Part shown: in pieces, positions 25,960 to 34,406 of the stretch
Position numbering within the stretch: position 1 is the first letter of the stretch
How the letters are laid out: every line of letters begins with the position of its first letter
Origin: Ga0077555 sp033764055
GTDB lineage: Bacteria > Pseudomonadota > Alphaproteobacteria > Rhizobiales > Hyphomicrobiaceae
Length of the DNA stretch: 64,000 nucleotides
Assembly: GCA_033764055.1 (NCBI GenBank)
Contig: JANRJI010000120.1
Span: 1 to 64,000, forward strand
Reading direction: 5' to 3'
Notes under the pieces: model-generated
The model's database searches: none
What the model saw: only the letters and a program-made list of their open reading frames with translations
What the model was told of the DNA's origin: nothing
Program-made: the position numbers and the translations under genes

Positions 25960-26955
25960 TCAGGCGAGCACCTCGGGATTGACCGCATTCTCCTTGCGAG
26001 GCTTGCCGTCGAACACGGAGAGCACGTTCTTCGCCGCCTCGGCCGCCATGCGCTCCATGGCCTCGGCGGTGACGCCGGCCATGTGGGGTGACAGCACGAT
26101 ATTCGGCAGCTTGAACAGCGGGTTCGCCGGATCCGGCGGCTCGCGGTCAAAGACGTCGAGCGCGGCGGCCGGCAGCGTGCCGTCGGTCAGCGCCTGAAAC
26201 AGGGCCGCCTCGTCGATGATGCCGCCGCGTGCGGTGCAAACGAGATAGGCGGTACGCTTCATCCTCTTCAGGCGCGCGGCATTGAACATACCGATGGTCT
26301 CGGGCGTCTTCGGGCAGTGGATCGTCACGAAATCGGCACGCGGCAGCGCCGCGTCGAGGTCGGCGACCGGCTCGCAGCCGGCGGCACGGATGATCTCCGG
26401 CTTCACGTAGGGGTCGTAGACGAGGACGGTCATCTCCATGGCGAGGCAGCGCTTCGCCGTTCGCGTGCCGATCCGCCCGAAGCCGATGATCAGCACCGTC
26501 TTCTCGAACATGTCGACGGCAACGTACTCGGGTTTGAGCCGGTCCGCCCAGCGTCCTTCGGCGACCAGCTTCGTGAGCGCCGGCCCCTTCCGCGCGAGCG
26601 TCAGCATGAACGTCATGGCCTGCTCGGCCACCGACGGCGAGTTGGCGGTGCCGGCGATCATAACGGGAATTTTGTGGCTGCTCATCGCGGGTATATCGAT
26701 GGCGTCGTAGCCGACGCCGGTCCGCGCCACCACCTGGATGCCACCGGACGCCTGATACTCGGCCTCGGCGAACGGCGTCGCGCCGAGGATGACCGCCGCC
26801 ACCGGCGCCTTCTCCTTCAGCAGCGCCTGATACTCGGCGCCCTTCATGAAGTAGTTGAACGGGATGGCCTCCACATCCTCCCGGCCCTTGAGGATCTCGA
26901 TGCCGGCCTTGCCCATCGAGTCCGTGTAGAGGACCCGCTTCTTGTTCGTCGCCAT
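25960..26955 (-). CDS. D-3-phosphoglycerate-dehydrogenase-like hydroxyacid dehydrogenase
   Basis: A 331-residue D-isomer-specific 2-hydroxyacid dehydrogenase of the SerA-like branch without the C-terminal ACT domain. Visible are the substrate-loop VARTGVGYDAID, the NAD-binding LIIGFGRIGTRTA, the signature VCTARGGIIDEAALF and the catalytic-His segment LSPHMAGVT. The short form without ACT domains is common among enzymes acting on other 2-hydroxyacids, so a serine-synthesis role is not assured. The ATG at 26955 begins MATNKKRVLYTDS. It is a single-gene unit. Confidence 0.9.
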   Translation of the reverse strand: MATNKKRVLYTDSMGKAGIEILKGREDVEAIPFNYFMKGAEYQALLKEKAPVAAVILGATPFAEAEYQASGGIQVVARTGVGYDAIDIPAMSSHKIPVMIAGTANSPSVAEQAMTFMLTLARKGPALTKLVAEGRWADRLKPEYVAVDMFEKTVLIIGFGRIGTRTAKRCLAMEMTVLVYDPYVKPEIIRAAGCEPVADLDAALPRADFVTIHCPKTPETIGMFNAARLKRMKRTAYLVCTARGGIIDEAALFQALTDGTLPAAALDVFDREPPDPANPLFKLPNIVLSPHMAGVTAEAMERMAAEAAKNVLSVFDGKPRKENAVNPEVLA

Positions 26956-27372
26956 GCGCGTTTCGTCCCTCGGTGAGTGAGTGGAGGAATGAGTAGGACG
27001 CGGGGCGGGTAGGGGCAAGTGCGGCCCTGGTGAGATGAGCGAGACCATTGACTCTTGGAATGTGCTGAACGAGCACCGATCGAGGTGCACGCCCACGGCG
27101 AGACACGTGCTGCCGCGGGACGTGCGGATAGTCGAGACGACTGAGCCGACCGCAAGCCCCCCTCACCCGCCGTCCTTCGGAAGTCGACCTCTCCCCAAGC
27201 GGAGAGGTGCGGCTAAGGTCAGGCGCGCGCGAAGGGCTCGGATCTCCTGGCCTCGTCGGGGTGAGGGGGCCGCTGACGGGACTATTCCGGGTCGATTATG
27301 CGCAGTTCCCACCCATACCAGCTCCGCGTGCTTATGAGTGCTCGAGAAGCGGCGGGCCGTGCCTTCGTGCCC
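26956..27372. other. Intergenic region of 417 bp with a palindromic repeat element
   Basis: No gene is seen. The first 170 bases should hold the promoter of the minus-strand dehydrogenase gene. The rest is mostly the palindromic element described separately (27157-27269). Confidence 0.5.
27157..27269. repeat. Intergenic palindromic repeat (nested inverted repeats)
   Basis: An outer inverted repeat, CCCCCTCACCC at the left and GGGTGAGGGGG at the right, encloses an inner hairpin CCTCTCC-CCAAGC-GGAGAGG (27188-27207). This wording is typical of dispersed palindromic elements in Bradyrhizobium-like genomes. A related hairpin with the same CCTCTCCCC core is at 50613-50644. It lies just after the end of livF on the minus strand and could stabilise or terminate that long transcript. 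Confidence 0.65.
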
Positions 27373-28100
<728 letters not shown>

Positions 28101-28104
<4 letters not shown>

Positions 28105-29039
28105 CGCGCACCCTCCGCCAGCGCCTCGGCGGCGGCGACCTCGTCGTCCTCGACGCCGAGATAGGCGGCGATCACCTTCGGGTCGTTCTTGACCGCCTCC
28201 GGCGGGCCGTCTGCGATCTTGGTGCCGTACTCGAGCACGACGACCCGGTCGGAGATCTCCATCACCACCGACATGTCGTGCTCGATGAGCAGGATCGACG
28301 CGCCGTGCTCCTTGCGGATGAGCCGCAGCAGGGCGGTGAGATCGGCCGACTCCCGGGGGTTGAGACCTGCCGCCGGCTCGTCCAGGCAGAGAAGCACAGG
28401 CCCGGTGCACATGGCGCGCGCAATTTCCAGGCGCCGCTGGGCGCCGTAAGGAAGGTCGCCGGCCGCATCGTCGGCCCGATCGGTGAGGCCGACGAGATCC
28501 AGCCAGTGTCGAGCGCGATCGACGGCATCCCGCTCGGCCTTGCTGTAGCTCGGCGCGCCGACAAGGCCAAGCACCGTCCACCCCGAGGCGGCCATCAGGA
28601 CATTGTGCTGGGCGACGATCAGATTCTCGAGCACCGTCATGCCCGTAAACAGACGGATGTTCTGGAAGGTACGCGCGACGCGCGCCCTGGCGGCGATCTC
28701 GTAGTCCGGCATGCGCTCGAGCAGGAAGACGCCATGGCGATCGGTGGCGGTCGCGCCAGAGCTCCAGCGGGCACCGGTGCGAGTGGTCGCATCGAGCAGG
28801 CCCGTGTCAAGCTGGCCTTTGATCAGGGCGATGCGCCCTACGGTCGGCTTGTAGAAGCCGGTGATACAATTGAAAACCGTAGTCTTGCCGGCGCCGTTGG
28901 GGCCGATCAGGGCGGTGATCTCGCCGGCATGGGCCGTGAAGGTGAGGTCGTTGACGGCGGTCAGCCCGCCGAACCGCATGCTGACGTGCTCGACGACGAG
29001 CAGAGGCTTGCCGGACTGCGTGACACTGGCCCGAGACAT
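28101..29039 (-). CDS. livG: Branched-chain amino acid ABC transporter ATP-binding protein LivG
   Basis: A 312-residue ABC ATPase with Walker A GPNGAGKTT, Q-loop RTFQNIRLF, a PYGAQRRLEIARAM signature, Walker B LLCLDEPAAGLNP and H-loop LLIEHDMSVV. It is about 50 residues longer than E. coli LivG because of an insert between Walker A and the Q-loop (about residues 75-115) and a tail rich in Glu/Ala; the insert is common in alphaproteobacterial LivG. The start overlaps the livM stop by one base (TGATG). Confidence 0.93.
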
Positions 29040-30463
29040 CAGCCGTGGCCCTCCTTGACGAGGTCGCCGGAGACCGTCTTTCGCTCCTTCAGCACGATCG
29101 ATGGCTCGCGGGTCGAGATGAGGCCGCGGGGCTTCCAGATCATCATCGCCACCATGGCGAGACCGAAGATCAGCATCCGATACTGCGCCGGGTCGAACTC
29201 GTCGCCGAAGACGTGCTTCAGGAAGTCGAGCTCGCGGAGGATCTCGGTGCCGCCGATCATGGCGACGGCCGCAACGGCAACGCCGACGAGCGAGCCCATG
29301 CCGCCGAGCACGACGATGGCCAGGATCGTCGCCGACTCGAGGAACTCGAACGACTTGGGATCGACGAAGCCCTGGCGGGCGCCGAAGAAGGATCCGGCCA
29401 GGCCGCCGAAGCCGGCGCCGATGGCGAAGGCGGTCAGCTTGGTGGAGGTGGTGTTGATGCCGAGCGATCGACAGGCGATCTCGTCCTCGCGCAAGGCCTC
29501 CCAGGCCCGTCCGACCGGCAGCCGGCGCAGCCGTGTGGTGACGACCGCCGTGACAAGGGCAAGCACCAGGATGACGTAGTACAGGAAGATCGACCGGTAG
29601 ACGGTCGGCGTGCCGGTGAGGCCGAAGACCTCGTTGAACGTCGGATCGCCGGTGATCGACGTGAACGGAATGCCGAAGAACGTGATGCGCGGCGTCTGGA
29701 TGCCGGCATAGCCGTTCGAGAAGTCCACCCAGTTGATCAGCACCAGGCGGATGATCTCGCCGAAGGCAAGTGTCACGATGGCGAGGTAGTCGCCGCGCAG
29801 GCGCAACACCGGGAAGCCGAGAATGACGCCCCACAGCGCTGCGAGGATCCCAGCGATCGGCAGGCAGATCCAGAAAGCGTAGGGGCCGAGGAAGGGCAGC
29901 GTCTCGGGGATGACCTTGGTCGCGATGATGGCATAGGCGTAGGCGCCGACGGCATAGAAGGCGACGTAGCCGAGATCGAGCAGGCCAGCGAGGCCGACGA
30001 CGATGTTCAATCCCCAACCGAGCATAACGTAGATGAGGATCTGGACGCCGTAGTTGTCGACCCACTTGATGGCGCCGGAGGGGCCCACGGTGAGCATCAT
30101 GATCGCAGGAAACAGCGCGATCAGGGCAAGGCCGGCCCAGGGCAATGCCTGGAGCAGACCGGCCGGCGTGTCGGGCCGGGCGGCAGACGAGGCGGCCATG
30201 CCTGCCCGGAGCCGGGGCAACAGAAGCCGTGCGGCGAGACTGAGCACGAAGGAAAGCAGCACTAGCCGCAGGACGAGCCCCCAGCGCGGCTGCAGCACCA
30301 GCTGATTGTTGATGTCCTGCTCGGTTCTGAGCGCGATGATGGGGAAGCACAGCCCGAACGTCAGGGCGGCGACGATGGCGGAGCTCCGCAGCGCCTCGAG
30401 GAGGCTCGGATGGGCCGCCTGGCCGTTGGCACCTCGGTCTGAGGCCTCGGACATGCGCGTCAT
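29039..30463 (-). CDS. livM: Branched-chain amino acid ABC transporter permease LivM
   Basis: A 474-residue permease. The first 115 residues are an N-terminal extension with two or three helices found in the longer LivM forms; the BPD_transp_2 core follows, with GLAGLLDLGYVAFYAVGAYA and the EAA-like loop GRAWEALREDEIACRSLGIN that meets the ATPases. It forms the membrane channel with LivH. Its ATG overlaps the livH stop by four bases. Confidence 0.93.
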   Translation of the reverse strand: MTRMSEASDRGANGQAAHPSLLEALRSSAIVAALTFGLCFPIIALRTEQDINNQLVLQPRWGLVLRLVLLSFVLSLAARLLLPRLRAGMAASSAARPDTPAGLLQALPWAGLALIALFPAIMMLTVGPSGAIKWVDNYGVQILIYVMLGWGLNIVVGLAGLLDLGYVAFYAVGAYAYAIIATKVIPETLPFLGPYAFWICLPIAGILAALWGVILGFPVLRLRGDYLAIVTLAFGEIIRLVLINWVDFSNGYAGIQTPRITFFGIPFTSITGDPTFNEVFGLTGTPTVYRSIFLYYVILVLALVTAVVTTRLRRLPVGRAWEALREDEIACRSLGINTTSTKLTAFAIGAGFGGLAGSFFGARQGFVDPKSFEFLESATILAIVVLGGMGSLVGVAVAAVAMIGGTEILRELDFLKHVFGDEFDPAQYRMLIFGLAMVAMMIWKPRGLISTREPSIVLKERKTVSGDLVKEGHG

Positions 30464-31365
30464 ACCTTCTCGACTTCGGGCCGCCCGAGAATTCCTGACG
30501 GCAGGAAGATCAGGGTGATGGCAAGGATCGAGAAGGCGGCCACGTCCTTGTAGTCGCTCGAGACATAAGCCGCCCAGAGAGCCTCGATCAGGCCGATCAT
30601 GAGGCCGCCGAGCACGGCACCCGGCAGCGAGCCGATGCCGCCGAGCACGGCGGCCGTGAACGCCTTCACGCCCGGCACGAAGCCGTCGGCAAAGTTCACG
30701 CTCCCGTACTGGAGGACGTAGAGGAGGCCCGCCACCGAGGCGAGCGCGGCCCCCATGACGAACGTGATCGAGATGGTGCGGTCGACATTGACGCCGAGCA
30801 GCGCGGCCATGCGCCGGTCCTGCTCACAGGCCCGCTGCGCACGGCCGAGCGGGGTGCGCTGCACGAGGTACCAGAACAGCGCCAGCAGCACGGCCGTGAC
30901 GCCGACGATAACGATCTGCTTGATCGACACGACGATGCCGCTGCCGAACGTGAAGTAGCCATCGACCAATGGCGGGATCGACTTGTTGCGCGGTCCTTGG
31001 ACCAGCTGCACGAAGTTCATGAGGAAGACGGACATGCCGATCGCCGAGATGAGCGGCGCGAGGCGGACCGAGCCGCGCAATGGCCGGTAGGCCATGCGCT
31101 CGATCACCCAGTTCCAGAGGCCAGTGAGGATCATACCCCCGATCAGCACGAGCAGCAGGGCCAGCGCCAGCGACGTGATGCCGAGAACCTGCGCCAGCAC
31201 CAAGTAGAGGATCAGGGCGATGAACGACGACAGCATGAACAGATCGCCATGGGCGAAATTGACCATGCCGATGATGCCGAACACCATCGTGTATCCGATT
31301 GCGATCAACCCATAGATTGAGCCGAGAGTCAGGCCATTGATGATCTGCTGGGCGAGATACTCCAT
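30460..31365 (-). CDS. livH: Branched-chain amino acid ABC transporter permease LivH
   Basis: A 301-residue permease with the LivH opening QQIINGLTLGSIYGLIAIGY, the GMVNFAHGDLFML segment, and the cytoplasmic EAA-like loop GRAQRACEQDRRMAALLGVN. The ATG at 31365 is the family start; a longer frame upstream is out of the spacer. It is the first gene of a tightly overlapped livHMGF unit. No livJ/livK binding protein lies in this window, so the receptor must be encoded elsewhere. Confidence 0.93.
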   Translation of the reverse strand: MEYLAQQIINGLTLGSIYGLIAIGYTMVFGIIGMVNFAHGDLFMLSSFIALILYLVLAQVLGITSLALALLLVLIGGMILTGLWNWVIERMAYRPLRGSVRLAPLISAIGMSVFLMNFVQLVQGPRNKSIPPLVDGYFTFGSGIVVSIKQIVIVGVTAVLLALFWYLVQRTPLGRAQRACEQDRRMAALLGVNVDRTISITFVMGAALASVAGLLYVLQYGSVNFADGFVPGVKAFTAAVLGGIGSLPGAVLGGLMIGLIEALWAAYVSSDYKDVAAFSILAITLIFLPSGILGRPEVEKV

Positions 31366-31449
31366 GCCGTCGTTCCGCCTCGCTAGCCTGGACGCGCCGT
31401 TGAGCCGGCGAGCGTCCCCCTTGTGGCTGCCTCGCAGCCGACTCATGCC

Positions 31450-31902
31450 TCAATTCAGCCACACGATAGCTGCGTTCAGCACGGACGCGAAGCCGACCCA
31501 TGCGGCATAGGCGACAAAAAGCCAGCCGGCGAGGCGGTCCCGTGGCCAGGAGGCCACGATGAAGGCGAAGATGACGGCCAGCAACGCGAGAATGATTGCG
31601 AGCGCGAGAGCTGGGGCGTTGAGCACGAAGAATATCGGGGACCAGCTGAAGTTGAGCGCCATCTGGGCCGCCCAGAGACGCATGGCCGTGGGCCCGCCAT
31701 CGGCGAGCCATGCTCTCCAGCCGGCGACGCCGATCATCACATAGAGCGTCGTCCAGACGGGGGCGAACACCCAGCTCGGCGGATTGAAGGACGGCTTGGC
31801 CAGCGCCGCGTACCACGGACCCGGTCGGGAGACCGTGCCGATCAGCAGCCCCCCGCCCACAGATATCGCCAGAAATACGCACAGTGACACCAGCCGGCTC
31901 AT
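31450..31902 (-). CDS. tspO: TspO/MBR family membrane protein
   Basis: A 150-residue, five-helix protein of the tryptophan-rich sensory protein family. The conserved PGPWYAALAKPSFNPPSWVF and the WAAQMALNFSWSPIFF segments are the family signatures. TspO binds porphyrins and affects tetrapyrrole and stress responses in alphaproteobacteria such as Rhodobacter. It lies 81 bp downstream of the CDGSH gene and 84 bp upstream of livH; a small hairpin GGCTGC/GCAGCC at 31427-31441 may end its transcript. Confidence 0.93.
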   Translation of the reverse strand: MSRLVSLCVFLAISVGGGLLIGTVSRPGPWYAALAKPSFNPPSWVFAPVWTTLYVMIGVAGWRAWLADGGPTAMRLWAAQMALNFSWSPIFFVLNAPALALAIILALLAVIFAFIVASWPRDRLAGWLFVAYAAWVGFASVLNAAIVWLN

Positions 31903-31983
31903 CGAGGCTCTCCCACCATCGGCACCGAGCTCCCGTTGCTCATGGAGCCGTGACGTCGTGATGTAGAGCCCGAATGCCGTATC

Positions 31984-32226
31984 TCACAGCATATTGTGGG
32001 TGCCGTCGCAGAACGGCTTGTCGTCGGAGCTCTTGCAGCCGCAGAGATTGACGGTGCCGCTGGACTCGGCGACGAAGCGATGCGGCTTGAACTCCGTGCC
32101 CTTGTGGGCGCCGTCACAAAACGGCTGCTTCACGGACTTGCCGCAGGTGCACCAGAAATACGGCTTTCCCGCTTCGAGAGTCACCTGATAGGGGCCCTTC
32201 TGGGCGCACACCGGCTCTTCGGCCAT
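31984..32226 (-). CDS. Iron-sulfur protein with two CDGSH domains
   Basis: An 80-residue protein with two complete CDGSH-type [2Fe-2S] motifs: Cys26, Cys28, Cys37, His41 and Cys62, Cys64, Cys73, His77. The two-motif form is the bacterial type related to human CISD3/MiNT, in which one polypeptide carries both clusters. It probably works as an electron or cluster carrier in the cytoplasm. It lies 92 bp downstream of the 2-oxoglutarate dioxygenase gene and 81 bp upstream of tspO, all on the minus strand. Confidence 0.94.
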   Translation of the reverse strand: MAEEPVCAQKGPYQVTLEAGKPYFWCTCGKSVKQPFCDGAHKGTEFKPHRFVAESSGTVNLCGCKSSDDKPFCDGTHNML

Positions 32227-32318
32227 GACCTTCCTCCACCCGTCGATTGAAACATCTCCACGGCCGAAGCATTCCGCGACGGTCCCGACCCTGCAATGAC
32301 GCCTGGTGCCGCGGTCGC

Positions 32319-33227
32319 TCAGGCCATGCCCGCCGCCTCGAGCGCAGCCAGCACCTCGGGATTGTCATTGACCGATTGCATGTCCTGGGTGGTGACGCGC
32401 CGAAGGTCGCGCTTCTCGTTGCCGTCATCGTAGGGCCGGCCGCGGTGCAACGTGCAGCGATTGTCCCAGATGACGAGGTCGCCCACCTGCCACGTGTGTG
32501 TGTAGCGAAAGCGCGGTTGCGTCGCGTGCTCCATGAGGTCCTTGACGAGCAGCTTGCCTTCGGGCTTGGGCCAGCCGTCGATGTGGTCGACGTGAGCGCC
32601 GAGGTAGAGCGTCTTGCGCCCGGACCCCGGATGGGTGCGCACGATGGGGTGGCGCACGTCCGGCAGCGCCGCGCGCTCCGCAGGCGTGTAGTCGGTGTGG
32701 CCGAGCTGACCGCGCGAGGCAAAGATCGAGTGCACCGCCACGAGCCCCTCGACGGTCGCGCGCAAGCGCGCGTCGAGCGCGTCGTAGGCGGCGCGAAGGT
32801 CCGCGAACTCGGTCTCGCCGCCCCACGACGGAATGACGTGGGCATGCAGCATGGACAGGGCGCCGGAGATCGGACGGAACGAGGCATCCGAGTGCCAGAG
32901 CTGGTTGCCGAGCGAGTCCAAGCGCTTGCTGTCGTCTCGGCGGCGCAGCTCGTTCCTCGCGTCCAAATTCGAGATGTCGGCGATCTCGGCCAGACCGATG
33001 CGCCGCTCGGCGCGGGACGTGCGCGGCTTGGCAATGCTGCCGAAGCGATGACCGAGCGCGAGCAGTTGCGCGTCGTCCAGCGACTGGCCGTGGAAGACTA
33101 GAACCGAATGCTCATTGATCGCAGCATCCAGGCGGGAAAAGCTGGCGTCGTCGATTGGCCTGGAGAGGTCGACGCCATCGACCTCGGCGACGAACAGCGG
33201 ATGCAGCTTGCGCACTGTCAGCTTCAT
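32319..33227 (-). CDS. TauD/TfdA-family 2-oxoglutarate-dependent dioxygenase
   Basis: A 302-residue Fe(II)/2-oxoglutarate dioxygenase. The metal facial triad is readable as His112 and Asp114 (LWHSDASF) and His261 (CTLHRGRPYD); the 2-oxoglutarate Arg is expected in KRDLRRVT (about 274-277). The wording is closer to TfdA (2,4-D dioxygenase) than to TauD, so an aryloxy- or other carboxylate-ether substrate is conceivable, but this cannot be settled by eye. It is divergent from the SDR gene and leads a minus-strand series with the CDGSH protein and tspO. Confidence 0.9.
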   Translation of the reverse strand: MKLTVRKLHPLFVAEVDGVDLSRPIDDASFSRLDAAINEHSVLVFHGQSLDDAQLLALGHRFGSIAKPRTSRAERRIGLAEIADISNLDARNELRRRDDSKRLDSLGNQLWHSDASFRPISGALSMLHAHVIPSWGGETEFADLRAAYDALDARLRATVEGLVAVHSIFASRGQLGHTDYTPAERAALPDVRHPIVRTHPGSGRKTLYLGAHVDHIDGWPKPEGKLLVKDLMEHATQPRFRYTHTWQVGDLVIWDNRCTLHRGRPYDDGNEKRDLRRVTTQDMQSVNDNPEVLAALEAAGMA

Positions 33228-33440
33228 GCGTTTGCGCTCCTCGAGCTTCCTCGGCGACCCGCATGCCCGGGCCTTCGCAGCAAGGATAGGCCGGTTTCGG
33301 AGCCGGCAACAATGCCTGTCACCACGGTCGGACAGCGTCCGGCGCCCACGTCTTCAGGCTTCCGGCGCGCCTTCGACCTGCTTAAGCTCATGCGATCTCG
33401 CCACGACCACCCCAAGAGCCAACATCAGGAAGGAACGCCC

Positions 33441-34223
33441 ATGCAATTCACCATGCAAGGTCGGCGCGCGCTCATCACCGGCGGCAGCCTCGGCATCGGT
33501 CTCGCCATCGGCGAGACGTTCGCGCGGGCCGGCGCCAGCGTCACAGTCGTCGCGCGCCGCCAGGACGTGCTCGAGTCCGCCCGGCAAAAGATTGCCGCGG
33601 CCGGCGCGCCCAAGGCGGTCGCGGTCTCGGCCGACGTCGGCACGGCCGAGGGTTGCGAGCGGGCCTTCCACGAGGCCGTAGCCGGCATGGGCGGCGTGGA
33701 CGTTCTGGTCAACAACGCCGGCACCTCGCAGCGGGGGCCGTTCGAGAAGGTCTCCGACGAGCTCTGGCAGCACGACCTCGACCTCAAGCTGTTCGCTGCG
33801 ATCCGACTGTGCCGCCTAGCGCTGCCGGCAATGAAGGCCCAGCGCTTCGGCCGCATCATCAACGTGCTCAATACGGGCGCCAAGGCGCCGCCGGCGGAAG
33901 GTGCGCCGACGGCGGTGACGCGGGCCGCCGGCATGGCGCTGACCAAGGTCCTGGCCGGCGAGGGCGCGAAGCACAACGTCCTTGTCAACGGTCTGCTCGT
34001 GGGGCGCATCGAAAGCGACCAGTGGGTACGACGGCATGCGGCCGACGGCTCCAACAAGTCGATGGACGAGTACTACGCCGACATGGGCAAATCCCTGCCC
34101 ATGGGGCGTCTCGGGACCTCGCAGGAGTTCGCCAACGCCGCCCTGTTCCTGGCGTCGGACGCGGGCTCTTACATCACCGGCACGGCGATCAACGTCGATG
34201 GCGGCTTGTGCCCCGTGGTCTGA
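33441..34223 (+). CDS. SDR-family oxidoreductase lacking the usual catalytic Tyr/Lys
   Basis: A 260-residue short-chain dehydrogenase/reductase fold. The nucleotide motif TGGSLGIG (13-20), the NNAG motif (91-94) and the C-terminal DGG are intact. The YxxxK motif is not: where the tyrosine and lysine are expected, the sequence reads APTAVTRAAG, giving Thr157 and Arg161. The length and Rossmann core are normal, so this looks like a divergent subgroup and not a decayed gene. The start at 33441 has AGGAAGG upstream. It is divergent from the TauD/TfdA gene. Confidence 0.87.
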   Translation: MQFTMQGRRALITGGSLGIGLAIGETFARAGASVTVVARRQDVLESARQKIAAAGAPKAVAVSADVGTAEGCERAFHEAVAGMGGVDVLVNNAGTSQRGPFEKVSDELWQHDLDLKLFAAIRLCRLALPAMKAQRFGRIINVLNTGAKAPPAEGAPTAVTRAAGMALTKVLAGEGAKHNVLVNGLLVGRIESDQWVRRHAADGSNKSMDEYYADMGKSLPMGRLGTSQEFANAALFLASDAGSYITGTAINVDGGLCPVV

Positions 34224-34406
34224 TTCGCGGAACCAGCGGAATCCGGCCGGCCCGGCCCGGCCGGATGCGAGTGTCCGGGGATGCGCCAAATAGAGTGTCC
34301 AAAAGCGCCCCCGGCTGTGCCATAAACGTGCCCATCGGGGTGCCTCGCAGTCGGCGGGGCAAGGGGACATCCGGGCCGCTCGTCGGCCGAGGCGCGTGGA
34401 CGGCGT

